A stretch of 64,000 nucleotides of DNA, taken from positions 1-64,000 of the forward strand of contig JAJZQN010000004.1 of the NCBI GenBank assembly GCA_021847605.1. The letters are read 5' to 3'. Of the stretch, positions 44,172-52,345 are shown one piece after another; position 1 is the first letter of the stretch, and every line of letters starts with the position of its first letter. This DNA is from Pseudomonadota bacterium (GTDB lineage Bacteria > Pseudomonadota > Alphaproteobacteria > Sphingomonadales > Sphingomonadaceae). The notes beneath the pieces were generated by a model. It made no database searches, had not been told where the DNA came from, and saw nothing but the letters and a program-made list of their open reading frames with translations. The position numbers and the translations under genes are program-made.

Positions 44172-45022
44172 AGAAGAATATGATGGCAGGGAGAGAGAGG
44201 ATGAAGCGATTGCGCATCGCCATGGCTGGCGCGATCCTGTTGGGCGCATCCGCGCACGCGCAGGACAAGCCGGGGTTCAAGGACACGCCGATCCTGCCGG
44301 GTGGGCAATGGCATGTGCATGACCCCGACCGCCCCGCCCCTGTCGTCGTCACGCCGGCATCTCAGCCGGGTGGCGCGCCGTCCGACGCCGTGATCCTGTT
44401 CGATGGCACGTCGCTCGACGCCTGGCGCGGCGAGCGTAAATTGTGGACGGTGGACAAGGGCGTGATGACCGTCCCGTCCCGCGCTGAAAGCGGCGGGGAA
44501 AATGCACTGATAACCAGGCAGGAATTTGGCGACGTCCAGTTGCATTTGGAATTCCGGTCGCCCAACCCGCCGACGAAAAGTTCGCAGGATCGGGGCAATA
44601 GCGGCATCTGGTTCATGCAGCGCTATGAGGTGCAGATCCTCGACGGCTATCAGAATGCGACTTATGCCGACGGCACGGTCGGGGCCATTTATGCGTGGAA
44701 GCCGCCGCTGGTGAACCCGTCGCGACGGCCGGGCGAATGGCAAAGCTATGACATCATGTTCGAACGGCCCCGCTTTGCAGCGGACGGCAGCCTGAAACGA
44801 CCGGCCTATGTGACGGTATTGCTGAACGGCGTGCTGGTGCAAAATCATCAGGCGATGCTGGGCACCACGATGTGGCGGAAGATCGCGCAATATGAGGCGC
44901 ATGGCGACGCCGCGCCGATCCAGTTGCAGGATCATGACTCGCCGGTGTCGTTCCGCAATATCTGGGTCCGGCCGCTGCCGGCAGAAGCCATCGCGCAGGA
45001 TTTGAAGGAGGCAGGGCAATGA
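44168..45022 (+). CDS. DUF1080 / 3-keto-disaccharide hydrolase family protein, exported
   Basis: The protein has 284 residues; ATG 44168 overlaps the previous stop, ATG 44201 gives a tighter signal peptide (RIAMAGAILLGASAHAQ). The DUF1080 lectin-like jelly roll is clear: AVILFDGTSLDAWRGE, WTVDKGVMTV, DVQLHLEFRSP, GNSGIWFMQRYEVQILD and SPVSFRNIWVRPL at the end. Members cleave 3-keto-glycosides, the product of GMC-type 3-dehydrogenases. Its place between isomerase and dehydrogenase genes supports that step in the periplasm. Confidence 0.88.
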   Translation: MKKNMMAGRERMKRLRIAMAGAILLGASAHAQDKPGFKDTPILPGGQWHVHDPDRPAPVVVTPASQPGGAPSDAVILFDGTSLDAWRGERKLWTVDKGVMTVPSRAESGGENALITRQEFGDVQLHLEFRSPNPPTKSSQDRGNSGIWFMQRYEVQILDGYQNATYADGTVGAIYAWKPPLVNPSRRPGEWQSYDIMFERPRFAADGSLKRPAYVTVLLNGVLVQNHQAMLGTTMWRKIAQYEAHGDAAPIQLQDHDSPVSFRNIWVRPLPAEAIAQDLKEAGQ

Positions 45023-45594
45023 TCGATCACGCAATAGGCCGCAGAGAGGCGCTGGGCGGCGTACTCGCCCTGTTCGGTTCCCAGATTTTCGCGCCGCTGG
45101 CCCGCGCGGCGGGGATATTGCCCGCCATGCCGGTGATCGATCAGGGCGCGCCGAGCATTCAGCTCTTCACGCCCGAGCAGCGCGCCTTGATGACAGCCCT
45201 GTGCGAGCGGGTCATTCCGGCGACCGACACCCCCGGCGCGATCGAGGCCGGCGTGCCTGCCTATATCGAAAAACTGCTGGCCGATTGGGCCGCGCCGGAA
45301 GATCGTTTGCCGATCCTGTCGGGGCTGGCAGAGATCGACATACGCAGTTGGCAGGATTTCGACATGCCCGCCGTCAAGGCAAAGCCGGAGCAACTCGACG
45401 CGCTGCTGACCGTGGCCATGAATGACGCAATGCCCAAAGGCGCCGAATTTTTCGAAGCGTTCCGGCAGATGGTCATTACCGGCTATTACACGTCCGAAAT
45501 CGGCATCACGCAGGAGCGCGAATATCTGCCCGTGCCCGGCGAATATAATGGCGCTTTCCCTTATTCTCAGGTCAACAAGGTCTATTCCGCATGA
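45019..45594 (+). CDS. glucoside 3-dehydrogenase small subunit (gluconate 2-dehydrogenase subunit 3 family), Tat signal
   Basis: The protein has 191 residues. The N-terminus is a Tat signal (IGRREALGGVLALFGSQIFAPLARA). The block FTPEQRALMTALCERVIPATDTPGAIEAGVPAYIEKLL is the gluconate 2-dehydrogenase subunit 3 signature. These subunits have no catalytic site. They carry the signal-less GMC subunit through the Tat pore as a hitchhiker and stabilise it. Starts and stops overlap both neighbours (ATGA). Confidence 0.9.
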   Translation: MIDHAIGRREALGGVLALFGSQIFAPLARAAGILPAMPVIDQGAPSIQLFTPEQRALMTALCERVIPATDTPGAIEAGVPAYIEKLLADWAAPEDRLPILSGLAEIDIRSWQDFDMPAVKAKPEQLDALLTVAMNDAMPKGAEFFEAFRQMVITGYYTSEIGITQEREYLPVPGEYNGAFPYSQVNKVYSA

Positions 45595-46436
45595 TGATGA
45601 ACCGTCGTTCCCTCCTGCTGGGCGCGGGCGGCGCCGTTGCGATCGCCAGCCAGCCTTTTGGCCTTGGCGCCGCTCATGCCGCGCAGATCCGCAAGGTCGG
45701 CCTGCAACTCTACACCGTGCGCGAACTCTTTTCCGACGATCCGGTCGCTACGCTGGAGAAGGTGGCGAAGGTCGGGTATCGCGAGGTGGAATTTGGCGGT
45801 GGCGGCTATGACGCCATGGATCACAAGCTGCTGCGCAAGACGATGGATCGACTGGGCCTGAAATGCCCGTCGCTGCACATCGGTTATGACGCGCTGCTTG
45901 AAAAATTCGATGCTAGCGTCACCATGGCCAAGACGCTGGGCGCGGATACCGTCGTGTTGCCTTACATGGTGGACAAGCATCGCAATGCGGCGGCATGGGA
46001 AGCGGCGCTGGTCAATTTCAACCGCTTTGCCGAAAAGTTGAAGGCCGCGGGCCTGAACTTCGCCTATCATAATCATGATTTCGAATTCACCGTGAAGCCC
46101 GATGGGGTCAGCCTGTATGATCGTTTCCTCAAGGCGTGTGACCCCGCTTTGGTGAAGATCGAGCTTGACCTTTATTGGGCGATCCATGCCGGCGAGGATG
46201 TCCATGCTCTTATCAAGAGCCTCGCAGGACGCATCTATGCCTATCATGTGAAAGACATGCGGGCCGATCGCAGCATGACGTCGGTGGGATCGGGGACGAT
46301 CGATTTCGCCAGCATCTTCAAGATGAACGCGATCGCAGGCACGCAGCATTTTTATGTCGAAAATGACCAATGCCCAGCGCCCTACATTCCCGACATCACC
46401 AAAAGCTATCAGACGCTGCGCGGCCTGCGTTTCTGA
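45591..46436 (+). CDS. Tat-exported sugar phosphate isomerase/epimerase-family TIM barrel
   Basis: The protein has 281 residues. Tat signal NRRSLLLGAGGAVAIASQPF. The xylose-isomerase-like barrel (IolE-type) is shown by VGLQLYTVRELF and YREVEFGGGG, then FAYHNHDFEF with possible metal ligands, IELDLYWAIHAGED, YHVKDM and HFYVENDQ. Relatives encoded with GMC dehydrogenases and DUF1080 proteins act on 3-keto sugars. It differs strongly from the other barrel (43260), so the two probably do successive steps. Confidence 0.86.
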   Translation: MMMNRRSLLLGAGGAVAIASQPFGLGAAHAAQIRKVGLQLYTVRELFSDDPVATLEKVAKVGYREVEFGGGGYDAMDHKLLRKTMDRLGLKCPSLHIGYDALLEKFDASVTMAKTLGADTVVLPYMVDKHRNAAAWEAALVNFNRFAEKLKAAGLNFAYHNHDFEFTVKPDGVSLYDRFLKACDPALVKIELDLYWAIHAGEDVHALIKSLAGRIYAYHVKDMRADRSMTSVGSGTIDFASIFKMNAIAGTQHFYVENDQCPAPYIPDITKSYQTLRGLRF

Positions 46437-46459
46437 CATATCCTGAGGAGAGGATCATC

Positions 46460-48142
46460 ATGGCTTCGACGGACAGGTTTGACGCAATCGTCATCGGCTC
46501 AGGCATCAGTGGTGGCTGGGCCGCGAAGGAATTGACCGAAAAGGGACTGCGCGTCCTGATGCTGGACCGTGGCTTCATGGTCGAGCATGGCGAGGGCTAT
46601 ACTTATGACGGTCGCCCCGCTTTCGACGTACCCGCGCGCAACGTCATGCCCGCCACGCTGCGGGAGAGCGATTATTTCATCGCCAAACATGGCTATATAT
46701 CGCCCAGCAATCAGGCCTTTTACAATAATGATCGGCTGAACCCCTATGATTATGGGGAGGGCAGCAAATTCTATTGGATCCGCCCGGCAGCCGTTGGCGG
46801 CAAGTCCCTGATCTGGGGCCGATGGAGCTTCCGCTGGAGCGCTGACGATTTCGCCGTCAACAAGCGCGAAGGCATCGGTGGGGCATGGCCGATCGGCTAT
46901 GACGACCTGGTTCCCTGGTATGACTATGTCGAAAAATATATCGGCGTGTCGGGATCGCGCGAGAACCTCCCTTATCTGCCCGATAGCCAGTTCCAGCCGC
47001 CGATGCCGATGAATGTCGCGGAGAAATGGATGAAGCAGCGGCTGGAAAAGGAGTTTCCCGGTCGCAAGATGATCAATGCACGTCTGTCCAACATGACGCA
47101 GGACAAGCCGGATCAGGGGCGGACCAAATGCCAGTTTCGCAACCAGTGCAGCAATGGCTGTTCCTTTGGCGCCTATTTCTCCACGCAGGCGGTGACATTG
47201 CCGGCTGCGCGGGCGACTGGGAAACTGACGCTGTGGTCCGACGCGGTCGTCACCAATCTCGACTATGATCCGGCCACCAGGAAGGTGACGGGCGTCCGCT
47301 TCATCGACACCAAGACCGGGCAGGCCGAAACGGTCAGCGCGAAAATCGTCTTCCTGAATGCGTCCACCCTGGGATCGCTTCAGATCCTGATGAATTCGCG
47401 CGCTGAGGGCAGCGGCAAAAGCCATTTCGACAGCAGCGGCACATTGGGGCGCTATGTCATGGACCATATCTTCCGCGTGGAGGTGAAGGGCGACATTCCC
47501 GGCATGGAGGAATTGATCGAATTCGGCCGTCGTCCCGGTTCCATCTATATTCCGCGGTTCCGCAATCTGGGCAAGGACGAGGGTGTCGGCTTCCATCGCG
47601 GCTATGGCTATCAGGGTGGCGCTTTCCGTGAGCCATCCAAGCCGGTCGGCTTTGGCGCGTCGATGAAGGAAGGCATGCGGCGGTATAGCGGCTGGAAATT
47701 CCGCATGACCGCCTTTGGCGAATGCCTGCCTTATGAAGATAATCGCGTTGGCCTGAGTTCGACCAAGACCGACCGCTATGGCATCCCGCTGATGCAGTTC
47801 AACGTCACCTTCCGCGACAATGAAATGCGGATGATGGCGGACGCGCGCGAACAGGGCGAAAAGATGCTGCGCGCGTCGGGCCTTCAGAATGTGGAAAGCA
47901 GCGTGAAGGAGCATGTGCCGGGTGATGCCATCCATGAAATGGGCGGCGCGCGCATGGGCGATGATCCGGGGGCGTCGGTCCTGAACAAATGGAATCAGGC
48001 CCATGATGCATCCAATCTGTTCGTCACGGATGGCGCGCAGATGGCATCGGTGTCCTGCGTCAATCCATCGCTGACCTTCATGGCGACGACAGCGCGGGCC
48101 GTGGATCATGCCGTCAAGGCGATGAAAGCGGGGGCGGTCTGA
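46460..48142 (+). CDS. GMC-family glucoside 3-dehydrogenase catalytic subunit
   Basis: The protein has 560 residues from ATG 46460 (GAGGAGAGG upstream). FAD motif VIGSGISGGWAAKELTEKGL at the start; catalytic His in IHEMGGARMG and Asn in CVNPSLTFMAT near the end. Three cysteines, Cys224, Cys230 and Cys234 (KCQFRNQCSNGC), fit the [3Fe-4S] site of bacterial membrane-linked FAD glucose/glucoside dehydrogenases. It has no signal peptide and likely leaves with the Tat subunit at 45019. It should oxidise the C3 hydroxyl of glycosides. No dedicated cytochrome gene is present, so the electron acceptor is unknown. Confidence 0.9.
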   Translation: MASTDRFDAIVIGSGISGGWAAKELTEKGLRVLMLDRGFMVEHGEGYTYDGRPAFDVPARNVMPATLRESDYFIAKHGYISPSNQAFYNNDRLNPYDYGEGSKFYWIRPAAVGGKSLIWGRWSFRWSADDFAVNKREGIGGAWPIGYDDLVPWYDYVEKYIGVSGSRENLPYLPDSQFQPPMPMNVAEKWMKQRLEKEFPGRKMINARLSNMTQDKPDQGRTKCQFRNQCSNGCSFGAYFSTQAVTLPAARATGKLTLWSDAVVTNLDYDPATRKVTGVRFIDTKTGQAETVSAKIVFLNASTLGSLQILMNSRAEGSGKSHFDSSGTLGRYVMDHIFRVEVKGDIPGMEELIEFGRRPGSIYIPRFRNLGKDEGVGFHRGYGYQGGAFREPSKPVGFGASMKEGMRRYSGWKFRMTAFGECLPYEDNRVGLSSTKTDRYGIPLMQFNVTFRDNEMRMMADAREQGEKMLRASGLQNVESSVKEHVPGDAIHEMGGARMGDDPGASVLNKWNQAHDASNLFVTDGAQMASVSCVNPSLTFMATTARAVDHAVKAMKAGAV

Positions 48143-48207
48143 ACCCGATCCTGTCCCTTTCGCCACTATGACGCGACCGACGGGACGCTAAGAAGGGCGA
48201 TGGGGGC

Positions 48208-49293
48208 ATGGAAACTATGGTGAGGCAACGGCAAAGAGGTGTAACCATCCGAGCGGTGGCGGAGCGGGCCGGTGTGTCCGCCATGACCGTATCGAACGTC
48301 ATCAACGGCACGGGTCGCGCCAGTGCGGCCACGATCGAGGCGGTGCGGGCCGCCATTGCGGAACTGGGCTATGTTCCCAATCTGGCTGCTCGTCGCCTGG
48401 CCAAGGCGCGGGCGACGACGGTCGGCCTGATCTACAGCGACCGCCGCACGCCCTTTCTGGATGCGGTGCTGGTCGGATCGTTGCGGGCGACCAATGCCCA
48501 TGGCCTGCAACTCATCCTGCGCGATGCCGAGGATTGCGCCCATTCCGGCGCCGAGCAGATCGCGCAGGAACTGGTGCGGAGCGGCGCGGATGCGCTGCTG
48601 CTCGTCCCGCCCTTTGCCGAACAGTTGAGCGATTCAGTAGCTGCACGCAGCCTCGGCGTACCATTGGCGGCAATCGCGACCGGCAAGGCCATGGACCATG
48701 TAACCACCGTCCGGGTCGATAATCACGCAGCCATGGTTTCGATCACCGAACGGGTCATCGCCGCCGGTCATCGGCGTATCGCCTACATTGCCGGTCCCGA
48801 TCCCTATAGCGTGGTGGCTGCACGCCTTGGGGGATTTTGCGCGGCTCTCAAGGAGCATGGCGTGATCGTGGACAACAGACTGATCGTGCAGCATGGCGGG
48901 TTCGATCATATGGCCGGTTCTGCGGCGGCCCGATCGCTCCTGACCATGGCCGATCCGCCAACAGCCATCATCTGTAGCAGCGACGATCTGGCGGCCGGTG
49001 TCATAGCGCAGGCCAGTCATATGGGACTGCTGCTGCCTCGCGACCTTTCGGTGACGGGTTTCGACGATACCATATTGGCGTCACGCCTCTTTCCGCCGTT
49101 GACCGTCGTGCGCCAGCCCGTGGAAGAGATGGCATTTCGCGCGACCCAATGCCTGATCACGGCATTGGGCAAGGGGCCGGAATTGATGGAAATCCGGGAT
49201 GAGGTTTTCGATCATGCCATTGTAGAACGTCAGTCAGTGACACCGCCACATGTGCGACATGATGGACAGACAGCCGTGCAGAAAATGGAGTGA
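48208..49293 (+). CDS. LacI-family regulator of the keto-glycoside operon
   Basis: The protein has 361 residues. DNA-binding head VTIRAVAERAGVSAMTVSNVINGTGRAS, hinge NLAARRLAKAR, then a periplasmic-binding-protein-like domain (TTVGLIYSDRRTPFLDAVL ... SVTGFDDTILASRLFPPLTVVRQP). It is transcribed in the same direction as the dehydrogenase operon, 65 bp after it, and it overlaps the ribosome binding site of the Dabb gene. The 43108 palindrome is its likely operator; the inducer would be a glycoside or keto-sugar. Confidence 0.9.
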   Translation: METMVRQRQRGVTIRAVAERAGVSAMTVSNVINGTGRASAATIEAVRAAIAELGYVPNLAARRLAKARATTVGLIYSDRRTPFLDAVLVGSLRATNAHGLQLILRDAEDCAHSGAEQIAQELVRSGADALLLVPPFAEQLSDSVAARSLGVPLAAIATGKAMDHVTTVRVDNHAAMVSITERVIAAGHRRIAYIAGPDPYSVVAARLGGFCAALKEHGVIVDNRLIVQHGGFDHMAGSAAARSLLTMADPPTAIICSSDDLAAGVIAQASHMGLLLPRDLSVTGFDDTILASRLFPPLTVVRQPVEEMAFRATQCLITALGKGPELMEIRDEVFDHAIVERQSVTPPHVRHDGQTAVQKME

Positions 49294-49297
49294 AGAG

Positions 49298-49696
49298 ATG
49301 AAAACGAGCAGAAGGGAATTGGCGGCCATGGTAGCCTTGGGCGGCACAGCTCTGTCAATAGCTCCGGCAAAAGCGGCAACGCAGCCGCAATTGGTGCATC
49401 ATGTGTTCTTCTGGCTGAAGCGACCGGGATCGCAGGAGGATCGCGATAAGCTGGTGGCTGGCTTGCGCACCTTACGCGACATTCCCGTCATCCGAAAATT
49501 GCTGATCGGCCTGCCGGCCGACACCGAAAGGCGTAGCGTCATCGATGCCAGCTATGACGTTTCCGAACTTATGTATTTCGATAATGCACAAGACCAGAAA
49601 GCATATCAGGACCACCCCATACATCTGGCCTTTGTCAAATCGTGCAGCGACCTGTGGGATAAGCTGATCGTCTATGACATGAACGTCGTAGCCTAA
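49298..49696 (+). CDS. Tat-exported Dabb (stress-responsive alpha/beta barrel) protein
   Basis: The protein has 132 residues from ATG 49298, whose GGAG site lies in the end of the LacI gene. N-terminal Tat-type signal (KTSRRELAAMVALGGTALS). The Dabb fold follows: QLVHHVFFWLKRPGSQEDRDKLVAGL, ASYDVSELMYFDNAQDQKAYQDHPIHLAFV. Dabb proteins are small ferredoxin-like dimers with mixed roles, including cyclases and isomerases. Export and place in the operon suggest a part in keto-sugar handling, but no function can be assigned. Confidence 0.85.
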   Translation: MKTSRRELAAMVALGGTALSIAPAKAATQPQLVHHVFFWLKRPGSQEDRDKLVAGLRTLRDIPVIRKLLIGLPADTERRSVIDASYDVSELMYFDNAQDQKAYQDHPIHLAFVKSCSDLWDKLIVYDMNVVA

Positions 49697-49925
49697 TCGC
49701 TGCCGGTAAGGCCCGTTATCGACCATGAGCGCCGCCTAACGGCTTGAAGCGGCGGCACGGCGGCTCTAATGCGGGTTATTCGCAGTATCGGAGGCCAAGG
49801 ATCAAACCGTTCGACAATCGGGAACACGCCGCAGATAATGGCGGGCGCGATGCAGCCATACAGTGGCGGCTTCCTCTGCCTGCAATCGTTGCGGCATTTC
49901 CCAACAGCATGGCGTTTTTCAGCGC

Positions 49926-51218
49926 ATGAGCTGGACCGGCGGCTATATTTCCGATGTTCGCTATCCGGCTTTCTTTTACAAGGAAATGCAACCGCTCTGG
50001 TTGTCCACCGTTGCCGGCCTGAGTGGCTTTACAGCGCCGCGGGCCAACGCGGATTTTACCCTGTGCGAATTGGGATGCGGCGTTGGGATCAACCTGCTGG
50101 TCGCGGCGGCCTGTCATCCCGGCGCCCATTTTGTGGGCGTGGATTTCAACGCCGACCATCTGACGATGGCCCGCGACGCCGCACGGTCGAGCGGTATTTC
50201 CAATGTCGAGTTTATCCATGCCGATTTTGCAGGTTTTGCACGCGATAATCGACAGAATTTCGATTACATCACCTGCCATGGCGTATGGTCGTGGATAGCG
50301 GCGGAGCAACAGGCTGCCGTGCTGGACATGGTGTCCGCCGGACTGAACCAAAATGGCCTGTTTTATCTTCATTATATGTGCCATCCCGGTTCAACGGACC
50401 TGATGTCATTTCAGCATCTGTTGAACCTGTGCGCCCATCATATGCCCGGCCCGTCACCGCGCAAAGCGCAGGTGGGAATGAAATTGTTGCAGCAAATGGC
50501 GGGGAGCGGCATTTTCGCCGATCGCCCCGATCTGATGCGGCATCTGGCCAATATGGCAAAGCGTCAGCCAGAAGACATCGCCCATGAATTCCTGACCGAT
50601 CATTGGCGCCCGCAGCATTGCGTGGACCTGCATCAACAGGTCGCCCAGGCGGGCCTGCGCTATCTGGCCAGCGCAGATGTATTCAACAATCTGGACCCGT
50701 CCCTTTCCATTCCGGGCAGGATGCAGGGGTTGATCCGACAGACGCAGATACCGGCGTTGGCGGAGACGATGAAGGATATGGCGCGCAATGCACATCAGCG
50801 AATGGACCTGTTTCAGAAAGAGCCGACGCCGCTGAACCGCGACCATTTCGCTGCCCATATTGCCCGGATGCAGTTTCGCCTGCTCCCCAATGCACCATCG
50901 CATGGTCCGATCCAGTTCGACACACCGATTGGACCGATCACCGGACCCGAAGCGATTTTCACGCCATTGTTGCAAAGGCTGGCGCAGGGACCGGCGAGCG
51001 GCGCGGAACTGCTGGCCCTGCCGGTATTTGCCGGCGATGTGGTGGCCCTGCTCCAATCGCTGCAATTGCTGATGATGCAGGCCATGGCGCATCCTGCAAC
51101 AGCGGATGCGGTGATGAAGGGGGATCAGGTCGAACGGCTGGCGCAATGGTTCAGGCAGAATGCAATCCAGATCGACATGATCGAGAATTGCGGCACGGCC
51201 GTTGTAGCGCGTCCATGA
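49926..51218 (+). CDS. SAM methyltransferase with methyltransferase regulatory domain
   Basis: The protein has 430 residues from ATG 49926; the upstream open frame has no support. SAM-binding motif I is LCELGCGVGINLLVAAACHPG (about 46-65), and motif II region GVDFNADHLTMARDAA follows. The middle and C-terminal parts resemble the MethyTransf_Reg domain (LRYLASADVFNNLDPSLSIP). The substrate is unknown. It stands alone on the plus strand, 229 bp after the Dabb gene, and is convergent with a siderophore-type binding protein across a hairpin terminator. It has no export signal, so it is cytoplasmic. Confidence 0.85.
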   Translation: MSWTGGYISDVRYPAFFYKEMQPLWLSTVAGLSGFTAPRANADFTLCELGCGVGINLLVAAACHPGAHFVGVDFNADHLTMARDAARSSGISNVEFIHADFAGFARDNRQNFDYITCHGVWSWIAAEQQAAVLDMVSAGLNQNGLFYLHYMCHPGSTDLMSFQHLLNLCAHHMPGPSPRKAQVGMKLLQQMAGSGIFADRPDLMRHLANMAKRQPEDIAHEFLTDHWRPQHCVDLHQQVAQAGLRYLASADVFNNLDPSLSIPGRMQGLIRQTQIPALAETMKDMARNAHQRMDLFQKEPTPLNRDHFAAHIARMQFRLLPNAPSHGPIQFDTPIGPITGPEAIFTPLLQRLAQGPASGAELLALPVFAGDVVALLQSLQLLMMQAMAHPATADAVMKGDQVERLAQWFRQNAIQIDMIENCGTAVVARP

Positions 51219-51230
51219 AGTCTAAAATTT

Positions 51231-51257
51231 CCGGGGCAATGCTGTGCATTGCCCCGG
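51231..51257. terminator. bidirectional hairpin terminator
   Basis: A perfect 11-bp stem (CCGGGGCAATG with 51247-51257) and a 5-nt loop lie between the two convergent genes. The minus-strand side runs into AAATTTT and the plus-strand side into TTCC, so both may be stopped here. Confidence 0.75.
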
Positions 51258-51263
51258 TTCCAA

Positions 51264-52274
51264 TCATTTGCCGCCGGATTTCAGTATCGCAAGCGTATCG
51301 GCCGCGCTTTGCGACAGGGCGTCGATCCCGGCCCCCACCAGATACCAGGTTTTGGGGTCCAGATAGACGACACGCCCGGCTTTCCATGCGCTGGTCGCTG
51401 CAATGCGCGTATCTGCGGCCAGTTTTTCCCGGATCATACTGGGCGCATTGCCGGTTGCGGCGTTGCGATCAATCACGAAAAGCCAGGTCGGGTCGGTCGA
51501 CAAGGCCGCCGCCAGCCTTTCCTGCTGTTTGCGGCGCGCGGCTTCCGCTTCGGGCGATCCGGGCGCGGGGCGGGCCGCCGATGTTTCTTCGATGGTTGCC
51601 GATATAGCAGAACGAATGCCGACAAAATCATAGACATGGCCAAAACGGTCGCCCGGCGCATGAACGGCAACACCCTGCCCCGCTGCAAAAAGCAGTAGCC
51701 CGGTCCCTGCTTGAGCGGACTGAGCGTGCAGGCTGGCAATCTGCGCCTCAAAAGCCGCGATCCGTTTTTCAGCGGCATCGCTGCGTTCGAAAGCCTCTCC
51801 CAGCTTGCGAACATTCTGCGTGGTGAGAGCCACCACATCCTTGCTGCTGGAGGACATGTCGATCGTCGGCGCGATCTGAGCCAGTGCAGCATATTGCTTT
51901 GCCGAACGCCCGCCAATGACGATCAGGTCGGGCTTGAGAGCCGTGAGCGCAGCGACGTCCGGTTCGAACAAAGTGCCGATATTGCGATATTTCGCATCGC
52001 TATATTGGCTGAGATAGGGTGGGAAATTCCCCTTGCCATCCGCGCCCTTTGGCACGCCGGCCACAGCATCAATGCCCAGCGTATGAAGATTATCGAGCGT
52101 CGCCAGTTCATAGACCGCCACCTTGGCGGGGACAGAATGCAGCACAGCCGTCCCCTTGGCATGGGCGATGCTGACGTCCTTTGCCAGTGCCGGGCCAGTA
52201 CCCCAAAGACCGGCAAGGGTGAGCAATATAGCAGCGCGCATCATGCGCCGAACCTTGCCGTGACCATTCGACAT
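51264..52274 (-). CDS. siderophore-type ABC substrate-binding protein (FatB/CeuE-like)
   Basis: The protein has 336 residues from ATG 52274, which has AGGGAAGGAAG upstream. Cleavable signal peptide (MRAAILLTLAGLWGTGPALA) without a lipobox Cys. The class III binding protein fold is shown by KVAVYELATLDNLHTLGIDAVAGVP, LTALKPDLIVIGGRSA and KTWYLVGAGIDAL. It should bind a ferric siderophore or haem-like ligand in the periplasm. The permease and ATPase genes that normally follow are absent from the window. It lies 72 bp after a TonB-dependent receptor, with an attenuator-like hairpin between. Confidence 0.87.
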   Translation of the reverse strand: MSNGHGKVRRMMRAAILLTLAGLWGTGPALAKDVSIAHAKGTAVLHSVPAKVAVYELATLDNLHTLGIDAVAGVPKGADGKGNFPPYLSQYSDAKYRNIGTLFEPDVAALTALKPDLIVIGGRSAKQYAALAQIAPTIDMSSSSKDVVALTTQNVRKLGEAFERSDAAEKRIAAFEAQIASLHAQSAQAGTGLLLFAAGQGVAVHAPGDRFGHVYDFVGIRSAISATIEETSAARPAPGSPEAEAARRKQQERLAAALSTDPTWLFVIDRNAATGNAPSMIREKLAADTRIAATSAWKAGRVVYLDPKTWYLVGAGIDALSQSAADTLAILKSGGK

Positions 52275-52301
52275 GACGAACTTCCTTCCCTGTGGATCAT
52301 T

Positions 52302-52339
52302 CATCGGCTCCGGGGAATGTCATATCCCCGTAGCCGATG
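52302..52339 (-). terminator. hairpin between receptor and binding-protein genes
   Basis: A 15-bp stem with one mismatch (52302-52316 with 52325-52339) and an 8-nt loop sits between the receptor stop and the binding-protein start. Without a T-tract it is better seen as a partial terminator or an RNA-stabilising hairpin that would lower expression of the downstream gene. Confidence 0.6.
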
Positions 52340-52345
52340 CTTGCG

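Noticed and set aside
46499-48166. 555-codon open frame opposite the GMC gene
   Set aside because: The sense-strand frame has FAD and GMC motifs; the antisense product has none.
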